Notes under the pieces: model-generated | Database searches by the model: none | What the model saw: only the letters and a program-made list of their open reading frames with translations | Told to the model about the DNA's origin: nothing | Assembly: GCF_036227485.1 (NCBI RefSeq) | Contig: NZ_CP109479.1 | Location: forward strand, 9,796,001-9,860,000 | Direction of reading: 5' to 3' | DNA from: Streptomyces sp. NBC_01451 | GTDB taxonomy: Bacteria; Actinomycetota; Actinomycetes; Streptomycetales; Streptomycetaceae | DNA length: 64,000 nucleotides | Shown here: in pieces, positions 29,988 to 39,052 of the stretch | Layout: each line of letters begins with the position of its first letter | Position numbering within the stretch: the stretch's first letter is position 1 | Translations under genes and position numbers: made by a program

Positions 29988-30163
29988 GCCGAGTGCCCGG
30001 GCCGCTGCGCAGCTGCCCAGCGGCAGCGGCCCGGGCGTTGCCTCCTCGTCCGGGAGCCGGTTCCCCCGTCCGGCCGCCGGACCTTCCAGGGCCGCCGCCG
30101 CGTGACGACGCTCCCCCGCGGCGCGGTGGCGGCCCCTCCTCCCTTGCCCCGAAGGACCCGTTC

Positions 30164-31306
30164 ATGCTGAACATCGCGGACACACTGCACCTTTGGTGCC
30201 GCGAGGCACGCCCCTTCGCCCTGGCCACCGTCGTCGACGTCACCGGCAGCGCACCGCTGCCGGTCGGTACGTCGGTGGCCGTGGACGAGGACGGAAACGC
30301 GGTCGGCAGCATCTCCGGCGGCTGCGTCGAGGGCGCGGTCTACGAACTGTGCCGACAGGTGCTCAGCGAGCAGGGCGCCCCGCGACGCGCCTGGTTCGGG
30401 TACTCCGACGACGACGCCTTCGCCGTAGGACTTACCTGCGGCGGCGAACTCGACGTCCTCGTCCAACGGATCGATCCCGCGGTCCAACCGCATCTCACCG
30501 ACGCCCTCGCCGACGTCGTGGAGGGCCGACCCGCTGCCGTGGCCCAGGTGGTGGCCGGCCCCGGCGAGCTCATCGGCTCCACCCTGAGCGTTCGCGCCGC
30601 CGACGGCGTCACCTACGGCACCCTGGACGGCGGGCCGACGGAGAAGCTTGTGGCCGAGGAGGCGCGGGCTTCGCTGCGGGCCGGGCGCACCACCCGTGTC
30701 ACGGTCGGCGGGAACGGGGACGGCTGCCCCGAACCGACGACCGTGCTCGTCCACGTCCACGCGTCCCGCCCCCGCATGCTGATCTTCGGAGCCGTCGACT
30801 TCGCCGCCGCCCTCAGCCAGGCCGGCCGCTTCCTCGGCTACCACGTCACCGTCTGCGACGTCCGTCCCGTCTTCGCCACGCCCGCCCGCTTCCCGTACGC
30901 CGACGAGGTCGTCGTCGACTGGCCCCACCGATACCTGTCACGGTCGGCCGTGGACTCCCGCACCGTCGTCTGCGTCCTCACCCACGACGCCAAATTCGAC
31001 ATCCCGCTGCTCCAGCTCGCCCTCGTCCTGCCCGTGGCCTACGTGGGGGCCATGGGCTCCCGGCGTACCCACGACGAGCGTCTGCGGCTCCTGCGCGAGC
31101 AGGGCGTCACGGAAGACCGGTTGGTGCGGCTGCGTTCCCCGATCGGCCTCGACCTCGGAGCCCGCACGCCCGAGGAGACCGCCGTTTCCATCACCGCGGA
31201 GATCATCGCCCAGGCCAACCAGGGCACGGGCCGGTCCCTGACCCGGATCACCGGCCCGATCCACCGGCCGCCGAGGTCGACGAGCCAACGGCAGGCTCGA
31301 TCATGA
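30164..31306 (+). CDS. xdhC: XdhC/CoxI-family molybdenum cofactor maturation factor
   Basis: 380 residues. The N-terminal XdhC/CoxI domain reads VVDVTGSAPLPVGTSVAVDEDG, GSISGGCVEGAVYE and GLTCGGELDVLVQ, with the conserved cysteines. The C-terminal Rossmann domain is seen in LIFGAVDFAAALSQAGRFLGY and YVGAMGSRRTHDERLRLL. These proteins bind and sulfurate the cofactor and insert it into the molybdenum subunit. In E. coli the same position is held by PaoD. It begins 176 bases after paoC. Confidence 0.9.
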   Translation: MLNIADTLHLWCREARPFALATVVDVTGSAPLPVGTSVAVDEDGNAVGSISGGCVEGAVYELCRQVLSEQGAPRRAWFGYSDDDAFAVGLTCGGELDVLVQRIDPAVQPHLTDALADVVEGRPAAVAQVVAGPGELIGSTLSVRAADGVTYGTLDGGPTEKLVAEEARASLRAGRTTRVTVGGNGDGCPEPTTVLVHVHASRPRMLIFGAVDFAAALSQAGRFLGYHVTVCDVRPVFATPARFPYADEVVVDWPHRYLSRSAVDSRTVVCVLTHDAKFDIPLLQLALVLPVAYVGAMGSRRTHDERLRLLREQGVTEDRLVRLRSPIGLDLGARTPEETAVSITAEIIAQANQGTGRSLTRITGPIHRPPRSTSQRQARS

Positions 31307-31403
31307 CCTCTGCACTCGTTTCACATCGAGCCCGGGTTGTGCCCGGACGTCCGTCGGAAACCTGTCGCCTTCATCAGTCCGTCGGGCAAGCACCGGGTGC
31401 CGC

Positions 31404-31691
31404 TCAGCGGTGGCCGCCGAGCATGGCAAGGACTTGGCCGCAGGTACCGTTCGCCGCCGCGTCGCGAAAGCACCTGGCATGCTCGCCGACGGTCTCCCCG
31501 GCGTCGGGCTGCTCCCGCAAAAGGTCCACGGTCTCGGTGAGGCAGTCCTCCAGCGGCATGGACCTCTCGTCGCCCTGCTGGCCGAGGAGTGTGGTGCGCA
31601 CGCCCGGCGGGATCACCTCGATCATCTGCATGCCGCTGTCGGCGAGCTGCACGCGCGGACTCCCGGAGAAGGAACGCAGCACGACTCCGCC
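31404..31691 (-). pseudogene. C-terminal fragment of a short-chain dehydrogenase
   Basis: The minus-strand frame reads SFSGSPRVQLADSGMQMIEVIPPGVRTTLLGQ and then SMPLEDCLTETVDLLREQPDAGE. This is the conserved end of DltE-like SDR proteins (RxQL, IEVxPPxVxT, MPLxxF). The N-terminal two thirds, including the NAD motif and active site, are absent. The truncation point abuts the csbD promoter region. Confidence 0.65.
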
Positions 31692-31798
31692 CCGCGGGCT
31701 TATACGAATTTTATGAGCCCGAAGACTCGTTTGAGAGAGGAATCTCAGGCGACACGGGGGGAGGAAGGTTCCTTCGAACGAGACAGGAGTGAGTGACT

Positions 31799-31975
31799 GT
31801 GGCTGCCGACGAAAAGGGCAAGGCCAAGGGCGAGCAGGCCAAGGGCAAGGTCAAGAAGGTGGTCGGCGGTGCCGTGGGCAACGAGTCTCTGAAGGCCAAG
31901 GGAGAGGCCGAGGAGACCAAGGGAGACCTGCGTGCCGCCAAGGAGAAGGCCAAGGACGCGATCAAGCCCAAGTAG
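31799..31975 (+). CDS. csbD: CsbD-family general stress protein
   Basis: 58 residues from the GTG at 31799, nine bases after AGGAG (a GTG at 31793 is also in frame but too close). It is almost entirely Lys, Ala, Glu and Gly (KGKAKGEQAKGKVKKVVGG, then KGEAEETKGDLRAAKEK), the CsbD pattern. In Bacillus and Streptomyces these genes are under general-stress sigma factors. The biochemical role is not established. Confidence 0.9.
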   Translation: MAADEKGKAKGEQAKGKVKKVVGGAVGNESLKAKGEAEETKGDLRAAKEKAKDAIKPK

Positions 31976-31986
31976 GCGCACTCCCA

Positions 31987-32027
31987 CTGATCCCGGCAGC
32001 CCGCCCTGAGTGGACTGCCGGGATCAG
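31987..32027 (+). terminator. Terminator after csbD
   Basis: Perfect 13-bp arms (CTGATCCCGGCAG and its complement) flank a 15-base loop, beginning 11 bases after the csbD stop. Confidence 0.75.
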
Positions 32028-32076
32028 CGCTGTGGTGTCATTGCTGAGGATCAATCGTGTGGGTACCCGACGCGGC

Positions 32077-33081
32077 ATGACTGTCTACGGATTACACGCC
32101 TCGCACGAACAGATCCCGCCCGCGGACCTGCTCGACGCCGTGGTGCACGCGGAACGCGCGGGATTCACCGCCGCCATGTGCTCGGACCACTTCTCGCCCT
32201 GGAGCGTCCGTCAGGGAGAGTCGGGATTCGCCTGGTCCTGGCTCGGCGCCGCGCTCCAGGCCACCGACCGGATGCCGTTCGGCGTGGTGAACGCGCCGGG
32301 GCAGCGCTACCACCCCGCGATCATCGCCCAGGCGATCGCCGGCCTCGCGTCCATGTACCCGGGCAGGTTCTGGGCCGCGCTCGGCAGCGGTGAGGCCTCC
32401 AACGAGCACATCACAGGCGCCCCCTGGCCGCGCAAGGACCTGCGTGACGCACGCCTGAGGGAATGCGTCGACATCATCCGCGCACTGCTCGCGGGGGAGG
32501 AGGTCAGCCACGACGGACTGGTGACCGTGGACCGGGCCCGGCTGTGGACCCTGCCGCCCGACGTACCGCCGCTCCTCGGAGCCGCGTGCAGCACCGCCAC
32601 CGCCGCCCGGTGCGCCGAGTGGGCGGACGGCCTCATCACGGTCAGCGCCCCGCCGGAACGGCTCCGCGAGATCACCGACGCCTACCGCGACGCGGGCGGT
32701 CGCGGCCCCCTGCACCTCCAGGTGCACCTGAGCTGGGCGCCCGACGAGGACGAGGCCCTGGCGCTGGCCCACGACCAGTGGCGCACCAACGTGCACACAC
32801 CCCCGGTCAGCTGGGACCTCGACTCCGTGGAACTGTTCGACATCGTCAGCGAGCACATCACGCCCGAACAGGTGGCGGGCACGGTCAACGTCTCGTCCGA
32901 CCTCGGTCGGCACACCGCCTGGCTCCAGGAGTACGCCGACCTCGGGTTCGACACGGTGATGCTTCACCACGTCGGCCGTGAACAGGCCTCGTTCATCGAC
33001 ACGTTCGGGGCCGAGGTACTGCCCCAGCTCGACGTCACCCGCCCGATTCCCGCCACGGCGAAGGAGTACCGATGCGTCTGA
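32077..33081 (+). CDS. LLM-class F420-type oxidoreductase
   Basis: 334 residues; ATG at 32077. The luciferase-like fold is marked by VHAERAGFTAAMCSDHFSPW, YHPAIIAQAIAGLASMYPGRFWAALGSGEASNEH and CAEWADGLITV. It resembles the group often found beside GH13 enzymes of the trehalose synthase type, which is what follows here with a 10-base overlap. The two are translationally coupled, so the oxidoreductase may act on a sugar or protect against a stress linked to trehalose. The substrate is unknown. Confidence 0.85.
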   Translation: MTVYGLHASHEQIPPADLLDAVVHAERAGFTAAMCSDHFSPWSVRQGESGFAWSWLGAALQATDRMPFGVVNAPGQRYHPAIIAQAIAGLASMYPGRFWAALGSGEASNEHITGAPWPRKDLRDARLRECVDIIRALLAGEEVSHDGLVTVDRARLWTLPPDVPPLLGAACSTATAARCAEWADGLITVSAPPERLREITDAYRDAGGRGPLHLQVHLSWAPDEDEALALAHDQWRTNVHTPPVSWDLDSVELFDIVSEHITPEQVAGTVNVSSDLGRHTAWLQEYADLGFDTVMLHHVGREQASFIDTFGAEVLPQLDVTRPIPATAKEYRCV

Positions 33082-34772
33082 CCCGCACATCCGACCTGTG
33101 GTGGAAGAACGCGGTGGTGTACTGCCTCGACGTCGAGACCTACCAGGACGGCAACGGTGACGGGATCGGCGACTTCGCGGGCCTCACCCAGCGCATCGAC
33201 CATCTGGTGCGCCTCGGCGTGACATGCGTGTGGCTGATGCCCTTCTACCCGACGCGCGAACGCGACGACGGATACGACATCACCGACTTCTACGGTGTCG
33301 ATCCCCGCCTGGGCACCCTCGGTGACTTCACCGAGTTCGTCCGCACGGCCAAGGACCGCGGCATCCGCGTGATCGCCGACCTCGTGGTCAACCACACCTC
33401 CGAGGACCACCCCTGGTTCCAGGACGCCCGCTCCGGCCGGGACTCCGCCCACCGCGACTGGTACGTCTGGCAGGACGAGCCTCCCGAGGACGGCCCCGAG
33501 GGCGTGGTCTTCCCCGACGCGGAGGACAGCCTGTGGGAGTACGACGAGGGCAGCGGCCAGTACTACCTGCACCGCTTCTACAAGCAGCAGCCCGACCTCA
33601 ACGTCGCCAACCCCGAGGTGCGGGACGAGATAGCCCGCGTCATGGGCTTCTGGACGCAGCTCGGACTGTCCGGGTTCCGGGTCGACGCCGTGCCCTTCCT
33701 GCTGGAGACGGCCGGGCAGGACGACGCCGACGCCCTGCCCGACCCGCACGCCTACCTCGCGGACCTGCGAGCCTTCCTCGGCCGCCGCAACGGCGAGTCG
33801 ATACTGCTCGGCGAGGTGAACCTGCCCTACGGCGACCTCGCCCGGTTCTTCGGAGACCCCGATTCGGACCGCGGAGACGAACTCACCATGTGCTTCGACT
33901 TCGTCGGCATGCAGCAGATGTACCTCTCCATGGCGCGCGAGGAGGCGGGGCCGCTGGCCGCCTCGCTGCGCGACCGGCCCGCTGCCCCGCGCGACGCCCA
34001 CTGGGCCACGTTCGTACGCAACCACGACGAACTCACCCTCGACAAACTCAGCGACGACGAACGCGCCGAGGTCTTCGCCGCCTTCGGCCCCGACAAGGAC
34101 ATGCAGTTGTACGACCGGGGACTGCGCCGCAGGCTGCCCCCCATGGTCGGCGGTGACCGGCGCCGCATCGAACTCGCCTACAGTCTGCTGTTCACTCTGC
34201 CCGGCACCCCCGTGCTCTTCTACGGCGAGGAGATCGGCATGGGTGAGAACCTGGCCGCCGAGGGCCGCCAGGCCGTACGCACCCCCATGCAGTGGACCCC
34301 GCAGGAAGGCGCCGGCTACTCCACCGCCCGGCCGGACACGTTCCCCAACCCGCTGGCGGACGGCGAGTTCGGACCCCGGAAGGTGAACGTGTACGAGCAG
34401 AGCCGCGATCCCGGTTCACTGCTGAGCCGCATACGGCTGTTCGTCGAGCGCTACCGGGAGGCTCCCGAGTTGGCCTGGGGCGAATACCACCTCGTGGAGA
34501 CGGGGGAACCCGCTGTGCTGGCGCACGTCAGCCGCACCTCGGACGGGAGGATCCTGGCCCTGCACAACTTCGCGGGCCGTCCCCTCACCGTGCGACTGCG
34601 GCTCCCGGAGACCGAATCCGGTGACAGGCTGACCGACCTCCTCGCCGAGGACCACGCCGGTCTCACGGTGTCCGGCGACGGTCGGCTCCTCGTCGAACTG
34701 CCCGCCTACGGTTACCGGTGGTTGCGCGTCGGTACCCCGGCCGACGATCCGGAGCGGGTTGCCGCAGGCTGA
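33072..34772 (+). CDS. GH13 alpha-amylase-family enzyme, trehalose-synthase-like
   Basis: 566 residues. The GH13 catalytic motifs are complete: VIADLVVNHTS, GFRVDAVPF (nucleophile Asp), LLGEVNL (acid Glu) and VRNHDELT (third Asp). The N-terminus (WWKNAVVYCLDVETYQDGNGDGIGDFAGL) and C-terminal beta-domain are like maltose alpha-D-glucosyltransferases, which interconvert maltose and trehalose. Close paralogues hydrolyse other alpha-glucosides, so the exact reaction is open. It overlaps the LLM oxidoreductase gene by 10 bases. Confidence 0.87.
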   Translation: MRLTRTSDLWWKNAVVYCLDVETYQDGNGDGIGDFAGLTQRIDHLVRLGVTCVWLMPFYPTRERDDGYDITDFYGVDPRLGTLGDFTEFVRTAKDRGIRVIADLVVNHTSEDHPWFQDARSGRDSAHRDWYVWQDEPPEDGPEGVVFPDAEDSLWEYDEGSGQYYLHRFYKQQPDLNVANPEVRDEIARVMGFWTQLGLSGFRVDAVPFLLETAGQDDADALPDPHAYLADLRAFLGRRNGESILLGEVNLPYGDLARFFGDPDSDRGDELTMCFDFVGMQQMYLSMAREEAGPLAASLRDRPAAPRDAHWATFVRNHDELTLDKLSDDERAEVFAAFGPDKDMQLYDRGLRRRLPPMVGGDRRRIELAYSLLFTLPGTPVLFYGEEIGMGENLAAEGRQAVRTPMQWTPQEGAGYSTARPDTFPNPLADGEFGPRKVNVYEQSRDPGSLLSRIRLFVERYREAPELAWGEYHLVETGEPAVLAHVSRTSDGRILALHNFAGRPLTVRLRLPETESGDRLTDLLAEDHAGLTVSGDGRLLVELPAYGYRWLRVGTPADDPERVAAG

Positions 34773-34798
34773 GAACCCGGCATGGCCGGTGGACCGGG

Positions 34799-34842
34799 CC
34801 GGTGATCCGGGTCAGGGGCCGGCCCCTGACCCGGATCACCGG
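34799..34842 (+). terminator. 44-bp perfect palindrome, probable terminator
   Basis: Two 22-base arms meet without a loop (arm begins CCGGTGATCCGGGTCAGGGG), 27 bases after the GH13 stop. It would form an extremely stable hairpin between this gene and the convergent L,D-transpeptidase. Part of one arm also occurs at the end of xdhC. Confidence 0.7.
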
Positions 34843-34958
34843 GGTGACGATCTCCGTGGCCATGGATCCACGATCGGCTGCCGACCTAGCCTCCCGGGTT
34901 GCAACCGGTCCCTGCCGGCGTCGCGATCACCGTAGGCACTCCTCGCCACGGCGGCGCG

Positions 34959-35945
34959 TCACAGCGTCGCGGTCGTGCCCTCCCCGGCGCCGCTGCCCGC
35001 GAGCCACTGGTCCCAGCTCAGGTTGAAGTCCGCGTAGCCGTTGTCCGCCGAGGCCTTGGCGCGGGGTGAGCCGGTGACGGTGATGGGATCGCCCTGCTTG
35101 ACCTGGTCGTAGAACCACTTGGCGTCCGACATGGACAGGTGGACGCAGCCGTGTGAGCCGCGGGCGCTGCCAGTGCCCGGGTTCGGGTCGCCGGTCGAGT
35201 AGTGCACGTAGGTCCCGGACTGAGTCAGGTGGACGTCCCAGGGCAGCGTCAGGTCGTAGTAGTCGGGGCTGCCCTTGTCGCAGCTGATTCCGACGCTGCA
35301 GGAGGTCATGTGGACCTTCTCCTGCTTGTCGATGACGGCCATCGTGCCGTTCCACGTCGGGTACTCGGCGCTGCCCGCGTTGATCGACAGAGTGCGCACC
35401 GGAGATCCGTTCCGGGTCACTTTCATGGTGTGCCCGGTCACGGAGACGTCCGCGCGCACGTCGTCACCGATCTTGAAGGTGTGCGTGTAGCCGTGCACGC
35501 CGAAACGTCCGTTGCCGTTGCTGACGCCCTTCATGTCGGCGTCGATCTTCACTGTCGTGCCGGAGGGCCAGTACGTCTTCGGGCGCCAGTCGGCACGCTG
35601 GTCGCCGAACCAGTGCCAGGCGCCGGCCACCGGTTGCGAGGCGCTCACCTTCATGTGCTTCTCGACCGTGGCCCGCGCCGAGGCGGCCACGGGATTCGTG
35701 AAGACCACCGAGATCGGCATGGCCACGCCTACCGTGGTTCCCGTCTGTGGGGTGATCGTCTCCAGCAGCATCGGTGGGCCCGCGGGCTTCGTGGGTGATG
35801 GCGACGAGCTTGCCTTGGGGTTTCCCGACGCCTTGGCGTCGTTGCCGCTCGCCTTGTCACTGCCGCCCCCGCCGCAGGCACTGGCGCCCACCAGCATCAC
35901 GCCCGTGACGAGTGCGATCCCTATGCTGCCCTTGCGCCGTCGCAC
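34959..35945 (-). CDS. L,D-transpeptidase lipoprotein (YkuD domain)
   Basis: 328 residues; GTG start. The lipoprotein signal ends in GASAC (Cys24), followed by a Gly/Ser/Lys/Pro linker. Residues about 60-160 are an Ig-like N-terminal domain (MLLETITPQTGTTVGVAMPISVVFTNPV). The YkuD catalytic domain ends in the motif SHGCVHLS, with the nucleophilic Cys. These enzymes make 3-3 cross-links in peptidoglycan and tolerate most beta-lactams. It is a single gene, convergent to GH13. The 341 bases upstream (35946-36286) show no gene. Confidence 0.9.
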   Translation of the reverse strand: MRRRKGSIGIALVTGVMLVGASACGGGGSDKASGNDAKASGNPKASSSPSPTKPAGPPMLLETITPQTGTTVGVAMPISVVFTNPVAASARATVEKHMKVSASQPVAGAWHWFGDQRADWRPKTYWPSGTTVKIDADMKGVSNGNGRFGVHGYTHTFKIGDDVRADVSVTGHTMKVTRNGSPVRTLSINAGSAEYPTWNGTMAVIDKQEKVHMTSCSVGISCDKGSPDYYDLTLPWDVHLTQSGTYVHYSTGDPNPGTGSARGSHGCVHLSMSDAKWFYDQVKQGDPITVTGSPRAKASADNGYADFNLSWDQWLAGSGAGEGTTATL

Positions 35946-36286
35946 GACCTGCCCCGCTCTCTAGCCTCTCGGCCCTTATGGACCCGACGCACTGTGAGAC
36001 AGCGACGGGGTGGACCGCAGTTGCGTATGCCGCGTAAAGCGTGTCTCAAACCTCGGTGTCCTGTTCCAGGCGGAGCCGACCCGGACGTGGAGTGGGCGGG
36101 TGGGCCCCCGATGGTGAAGGGGAGTGACCGACGCCGATCGCGGTGGCGGCTCCGGCAGGCCGTCGACGAACAGCAGGTCAGCGGGACAGCGGGGCAGCCG
36201 GGCTGTTGCGCGTGTCGCGTCTGCTCCTCCACATCCCGACGCTCCGGGGGTCCGGTCAGCCCGTCACCGTCCGCGTGAAGACTCGG

Positions 36287-36640
36287 TCAGGCGGGCTGCC
36301 ACAGTTCGACTCGATTGCCCTCGGGATCGGTGACCCACCCGAAGCGGCCGACGCCCTCCATGTCCTGTACTTCCTCGACGACGTCCGCTCCCTTGGCGCG
36401 CAATTGCGCGAGCATCGCGTCCAGGTCGCGGACCCGGAAGTTGAGCATGGTCCGCTGGGCACGGGACCCGAAGTAGTCGGTCTCGGACTCGAACGCCGCG
36501 AACACCGTCGGACCCGCTCCCTGATGCCACAGGCCGTTCTCGTCGGCGTCCAGGCCCAGGCAGTCGCGATACCACGCGGTCAGTGCCGCCGGGTCGGCTG
36601 CCCGCATGAAGTACCCACCGATTCCAAGCACACGTTCCAT
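36287..36640 (-). CDS. VOC-superfamily (glyoxalase/bleomycin-resistance-like) protein
   Basis: 117 residues from the ATG at 36640. The single paired beta-alpha-beta module shows GGYFMRAADPAALTAWYRDCLGL at the start and VGRFGWVTDPEGNRVELWQP at the end, whose Glu is the usual metal ligand. The family covers dioxygenases, epimerases and antibiotic-sequestering proteins. Nothing here selects among them. Confidence 0.85.
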   Translation of the reverse strand: MERVLGIGGYFMRAADPAALTAWYRDCLGLDADENGLWHQGAGPTVFAAFESETDYFGSRAQRTMLNFRVRDLDAMLAQLRAKGADVVEEVQDMEGVGRFGWVTDPEGNRVELWQPA

Positions 36641-36878
36641 GCCGTCATCCTGCCAGGCCGGCAACCGTGCGGGCCTGCACCGACCATCGTCCGATGCGCC
36701 ACCCCCACACAGCCGTCGCGGAACGGCGGGGCCGTCCGCAGCGAACGACAGACAGCACATCACGACCGGCCCGGGCAACCGCTCCGCGTCGGCGTGCACG
36801 CTCGTCAAATTGCCTTTCGCACCGGGCGGCCGAAGGCTACTGTCCGGGTGCGGCGAGTAACCCACGAGGAGTCAAGAC

Positions 36879-36905
36879 ATGCCCGGTCGTCCGAGCGCGC
36901 GTTGA
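36879..36905 (+). other. Possible leader peptide ORF upstream of MFS exporter
   Basis: The sequence ACGAGGAG, six bases, then ATG encodes MPGRPSAR and stops. It has a better ribosome site than most genes here and lies 137 bases before the MFS start, in an otherwise empty 400-base gap. It could be a regulatory leader peptide or a chance frame. Confidence 0.25.
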
Positions 36906-37041
36906 CGTCGTAGGCCCTGATCGGCCAGTCATCGCGTGCTGCCCTTGTTGTCGCGGCACAGCGAGCCTTCCCTGCCCGTGGCCGGTGCGCCTTTCGTGCG
37001 CCGGGCGGCGGGCGTCGTTCGAGGCAACCAAGGGGATCGCC

Positions 37042-38328
37042 GTGCCGTCCGCTTCCTCCGCCGTACCCGGTTCCGGTCGACCTGTGCCGCCGAGCCTGTG
37101 GCGGGACGGCGACTTCCGCAGACTGTGGGTGGGCCAGACGGCCTCCCAACTCGGCGAGCACGCAAGTACGGTGATTCTCCCGCTCTTCGCCGTCCTGACG
37201 CTCGACTCCGGCGCCGATCAGTTGGGTGTCCTCCGTGCCGTGGGACAGGCGCCGGTCCTGTTGCTGTCGCTCTTCGCCGGCGCGTGGGTGGACAGGTGGC
37301 GGACCCGTACGGTCATGGTGTTGACGGACGCCGGCCGGACCCTCGCCCTGGGCGCCACCGCCGTGGCCGGACTCCTCGGTTGGCTCGGCCTGCCTGCGCT
37401 GTTCGTGGTCGCCTTCGCCGTTGGTGCCCTGTCCGTGTTCTTCGACGTGGCGTACCAGGCGTCTCTCGTACGGCTGGTGAATCGTGAGCAGCTGGTGCGG
37501 GGCAACAGCGCGCTCGAAGGCAGCCGGTCCGCGGCCCAGACTGGCGGTCCCGCCCTCGGCGGCGCGCTGGTCTCCGTCCTGTCGGCGCCCACCGCCGCCG
37601 CCTCCAGCGCGCTGCTCTTCGCGTTGTCGTTCCTGTCGATCCGCCGGATCCGCCGGATCGAGTCCATCCCGGCGCACCCGGACCGCCCCTCCCGGTTGGG
37701 GCGGCGGATCCACGATGGCCTCCGGTTCGTCCTGATCGACCCGGCGCTGCGAGCCGTGTGCCTCGCCTCGGCCGCCTTCCAGTTCTCCTTCGCGGCCGTG
37801 ATGACCGTCTACCTGCTCTTCCTGCCGCGCGAACTGCACCTGTCGGGCACCGCCGTCGGGCTGGCGCTCGCCGCGACGGGGCCCGGCGCGCTCCTGGGCT
37901 CGGTGCTGGCGGCCCGCCTGCCGAGCCGGTTCGGCCATGGCGCGCTACTCGTATCCGCGGCGGTGGTCGGCGACGGCGCGTTCCTGTGCGTGCCCGCGCT
38001 GGACGGCCCGCCCGCCGAGACGGTTCCCGTGCTCCTGGCGGCCGGTTTCGTGTTCGGGACCGGCAGTCAGCTGGTGAGTGTCACGGTCATGGCCGTCCGG
38101 CAGGCCGTCACACCGGCCGGGTTGCAGGGCCGCGCGGCGGCGACGATCACGTTTGTGGGTATGGGGCTGGCTCCGTTCGGCTCGCTCCTCGGCGGATTCC
38201 TCGCGCAGGAACGGGGGCTGCGCACCAGCCTCCTGATGACAGCCGCAGGGATGATGCTGTCCCCCGTACTGATGGCCTCGTCCCCGCTCGCCCGCCTGGG
38301 ACGGACACTGCCGGCCTCGAAGAACTGA
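37042..38328 (+). CDS. MFS exporter (EntS/macrolide-efflux-like)
   Basis: 428 residues from the GTG at 37042 with AAGGGG six bases upstream. The N-terminus LWRDGDFRRLWVGQTASQLGEHASTVILPLFAV and motif-A loop AGAWVDRWRTRTVMVLTDAGRTLALG are typical of the branch with enterobactin and macrolide exporters. About 12 hydrophobic segments are visible. It is a single gene with a possible leader peptide upstream. Confidence 0.87.
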   Translation: MPSASSAVPGSGRPVPPSLWRDGDFRRLWVGQTASQLGEHASTVILPLFAVLTLDSGADQLGVLRAVGQAPVLLLSLFAGAWVDRWRTRTVMVLTDAGRTLALGATAVAGLLGWLGLPALFVVAFAVGALSVFFDVAYQASLVRLVNREQLVRGNSALEGSRSAAQTGGPALGGALVSVLSAPTAAASSALLFALSFLSIRRIRRIESIPAHPDRPSRLGRRIHDGLRFVLIDPALRAVCLASAAFQFSFAAVMTVYLLFLPRELHLSGTAVGLALAATGPGALLGSVLAARLPSRFGHGALLVSAAVVGDGAFLCVPALDGPPAETVPVLLAAGFVFGTGSQLVSVTVMAVRQAVTPAGLQGRAAATITFVGMGLAPFGSLLGGFLAQERGLRTSLLMTAAGMMLSPVLMASSPLARLGRTLPASKN

Positions 38329-38694
38329 GGCTGTTCCGCGTCGCCGGCGCCACAGGCATGGTGGTGAGGCCGCGCGGCGCCCGACATGCCCACCTTCACG
38401 GGCTCGTTGCAGCTCGCGGTTCCGTGCGGGCCCTCCGAGCAGACGTTGCCGGTGGGCAGGATCAGCGGCTCTCGGCGGCTCTGCGGATAGCGGATGTCGG
38501 CGATGTCCTGGGCCAGGTCGGCCGGGGGAGGCGCGGTGTCCTTCGGCCTTGTGCTGCGCCGGGTGGACGACACCGACCGGGCGGCTCCCCGGAGCCTCGG
38601 AGGTAGCCGGGCCTGGTGGACGAGCCGAAGCCGGGTCGGCGCCCCCGGAGCCGGTGTGCTCTGAGAGGCCCTGTGCGCGGAGCTGCCGTGGTGG

Positions 38695-38960
38695 GCTCGG
38701 CGGCCGAGACCCGCGGTTCCTGGCGCTGCGGGCAAGGCTCGTGCCGCGGGGCGCGACGGTGCTGTGCGTGGCGGGGGAGCACCGCATGCAGGTGCTGGAC
38801 CGGTCCCGGTCGAAGATGCTGCGCACGCCCGAGCGGCCTGCCCGCGACTACCACCGGCACCGCGGTCACCTGCCTGTGCGCGGCCTTCGACATCGCCGAT
38901 GGCAGCGTCGTTTCATGGCCGTCACGGAACTCGACGTGGCGTCGGCGTCGGCACCGCAGC
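38695..38960 (+). pseudogene. IS630-family transposase remnant, frameshifted
   Basis: The 724-base gap 38329-39052 holds no intact gene. Within it one frame reads DPRFLALRARLVPRGATVLCVAGEHRMQVLDRSRSKMLRTPE and then RDYHRH. After a one-base shift near 38858 it reads VTCLCAAFDIADGSVV. This is the central part of IS630-type transposases (VLCVDEKxQxQALDR, DYxRHGTxxLFAALD), with the DDE aspartate lost and both ends missing. No terminal repeats were found. Confidence 0.6.
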
Positions 38961-39052
38961 CGGTCGCGACCCGACGGACGACGCTTCGCGGCCCGGGAGT
39001 TGAGGCATCGGGCGCCTCGCCTTGCCCGCCGGAGAGCGTCGTCCGTTTCGCG

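Noticed and set aside
38329..38694. Minus-strand open stretch with DIADIRYPQSRREPLILPTG
   Set aside because: It has no start or recognisable family and overlaps the end of the MFS gene; too weak to call a gene or remnant.
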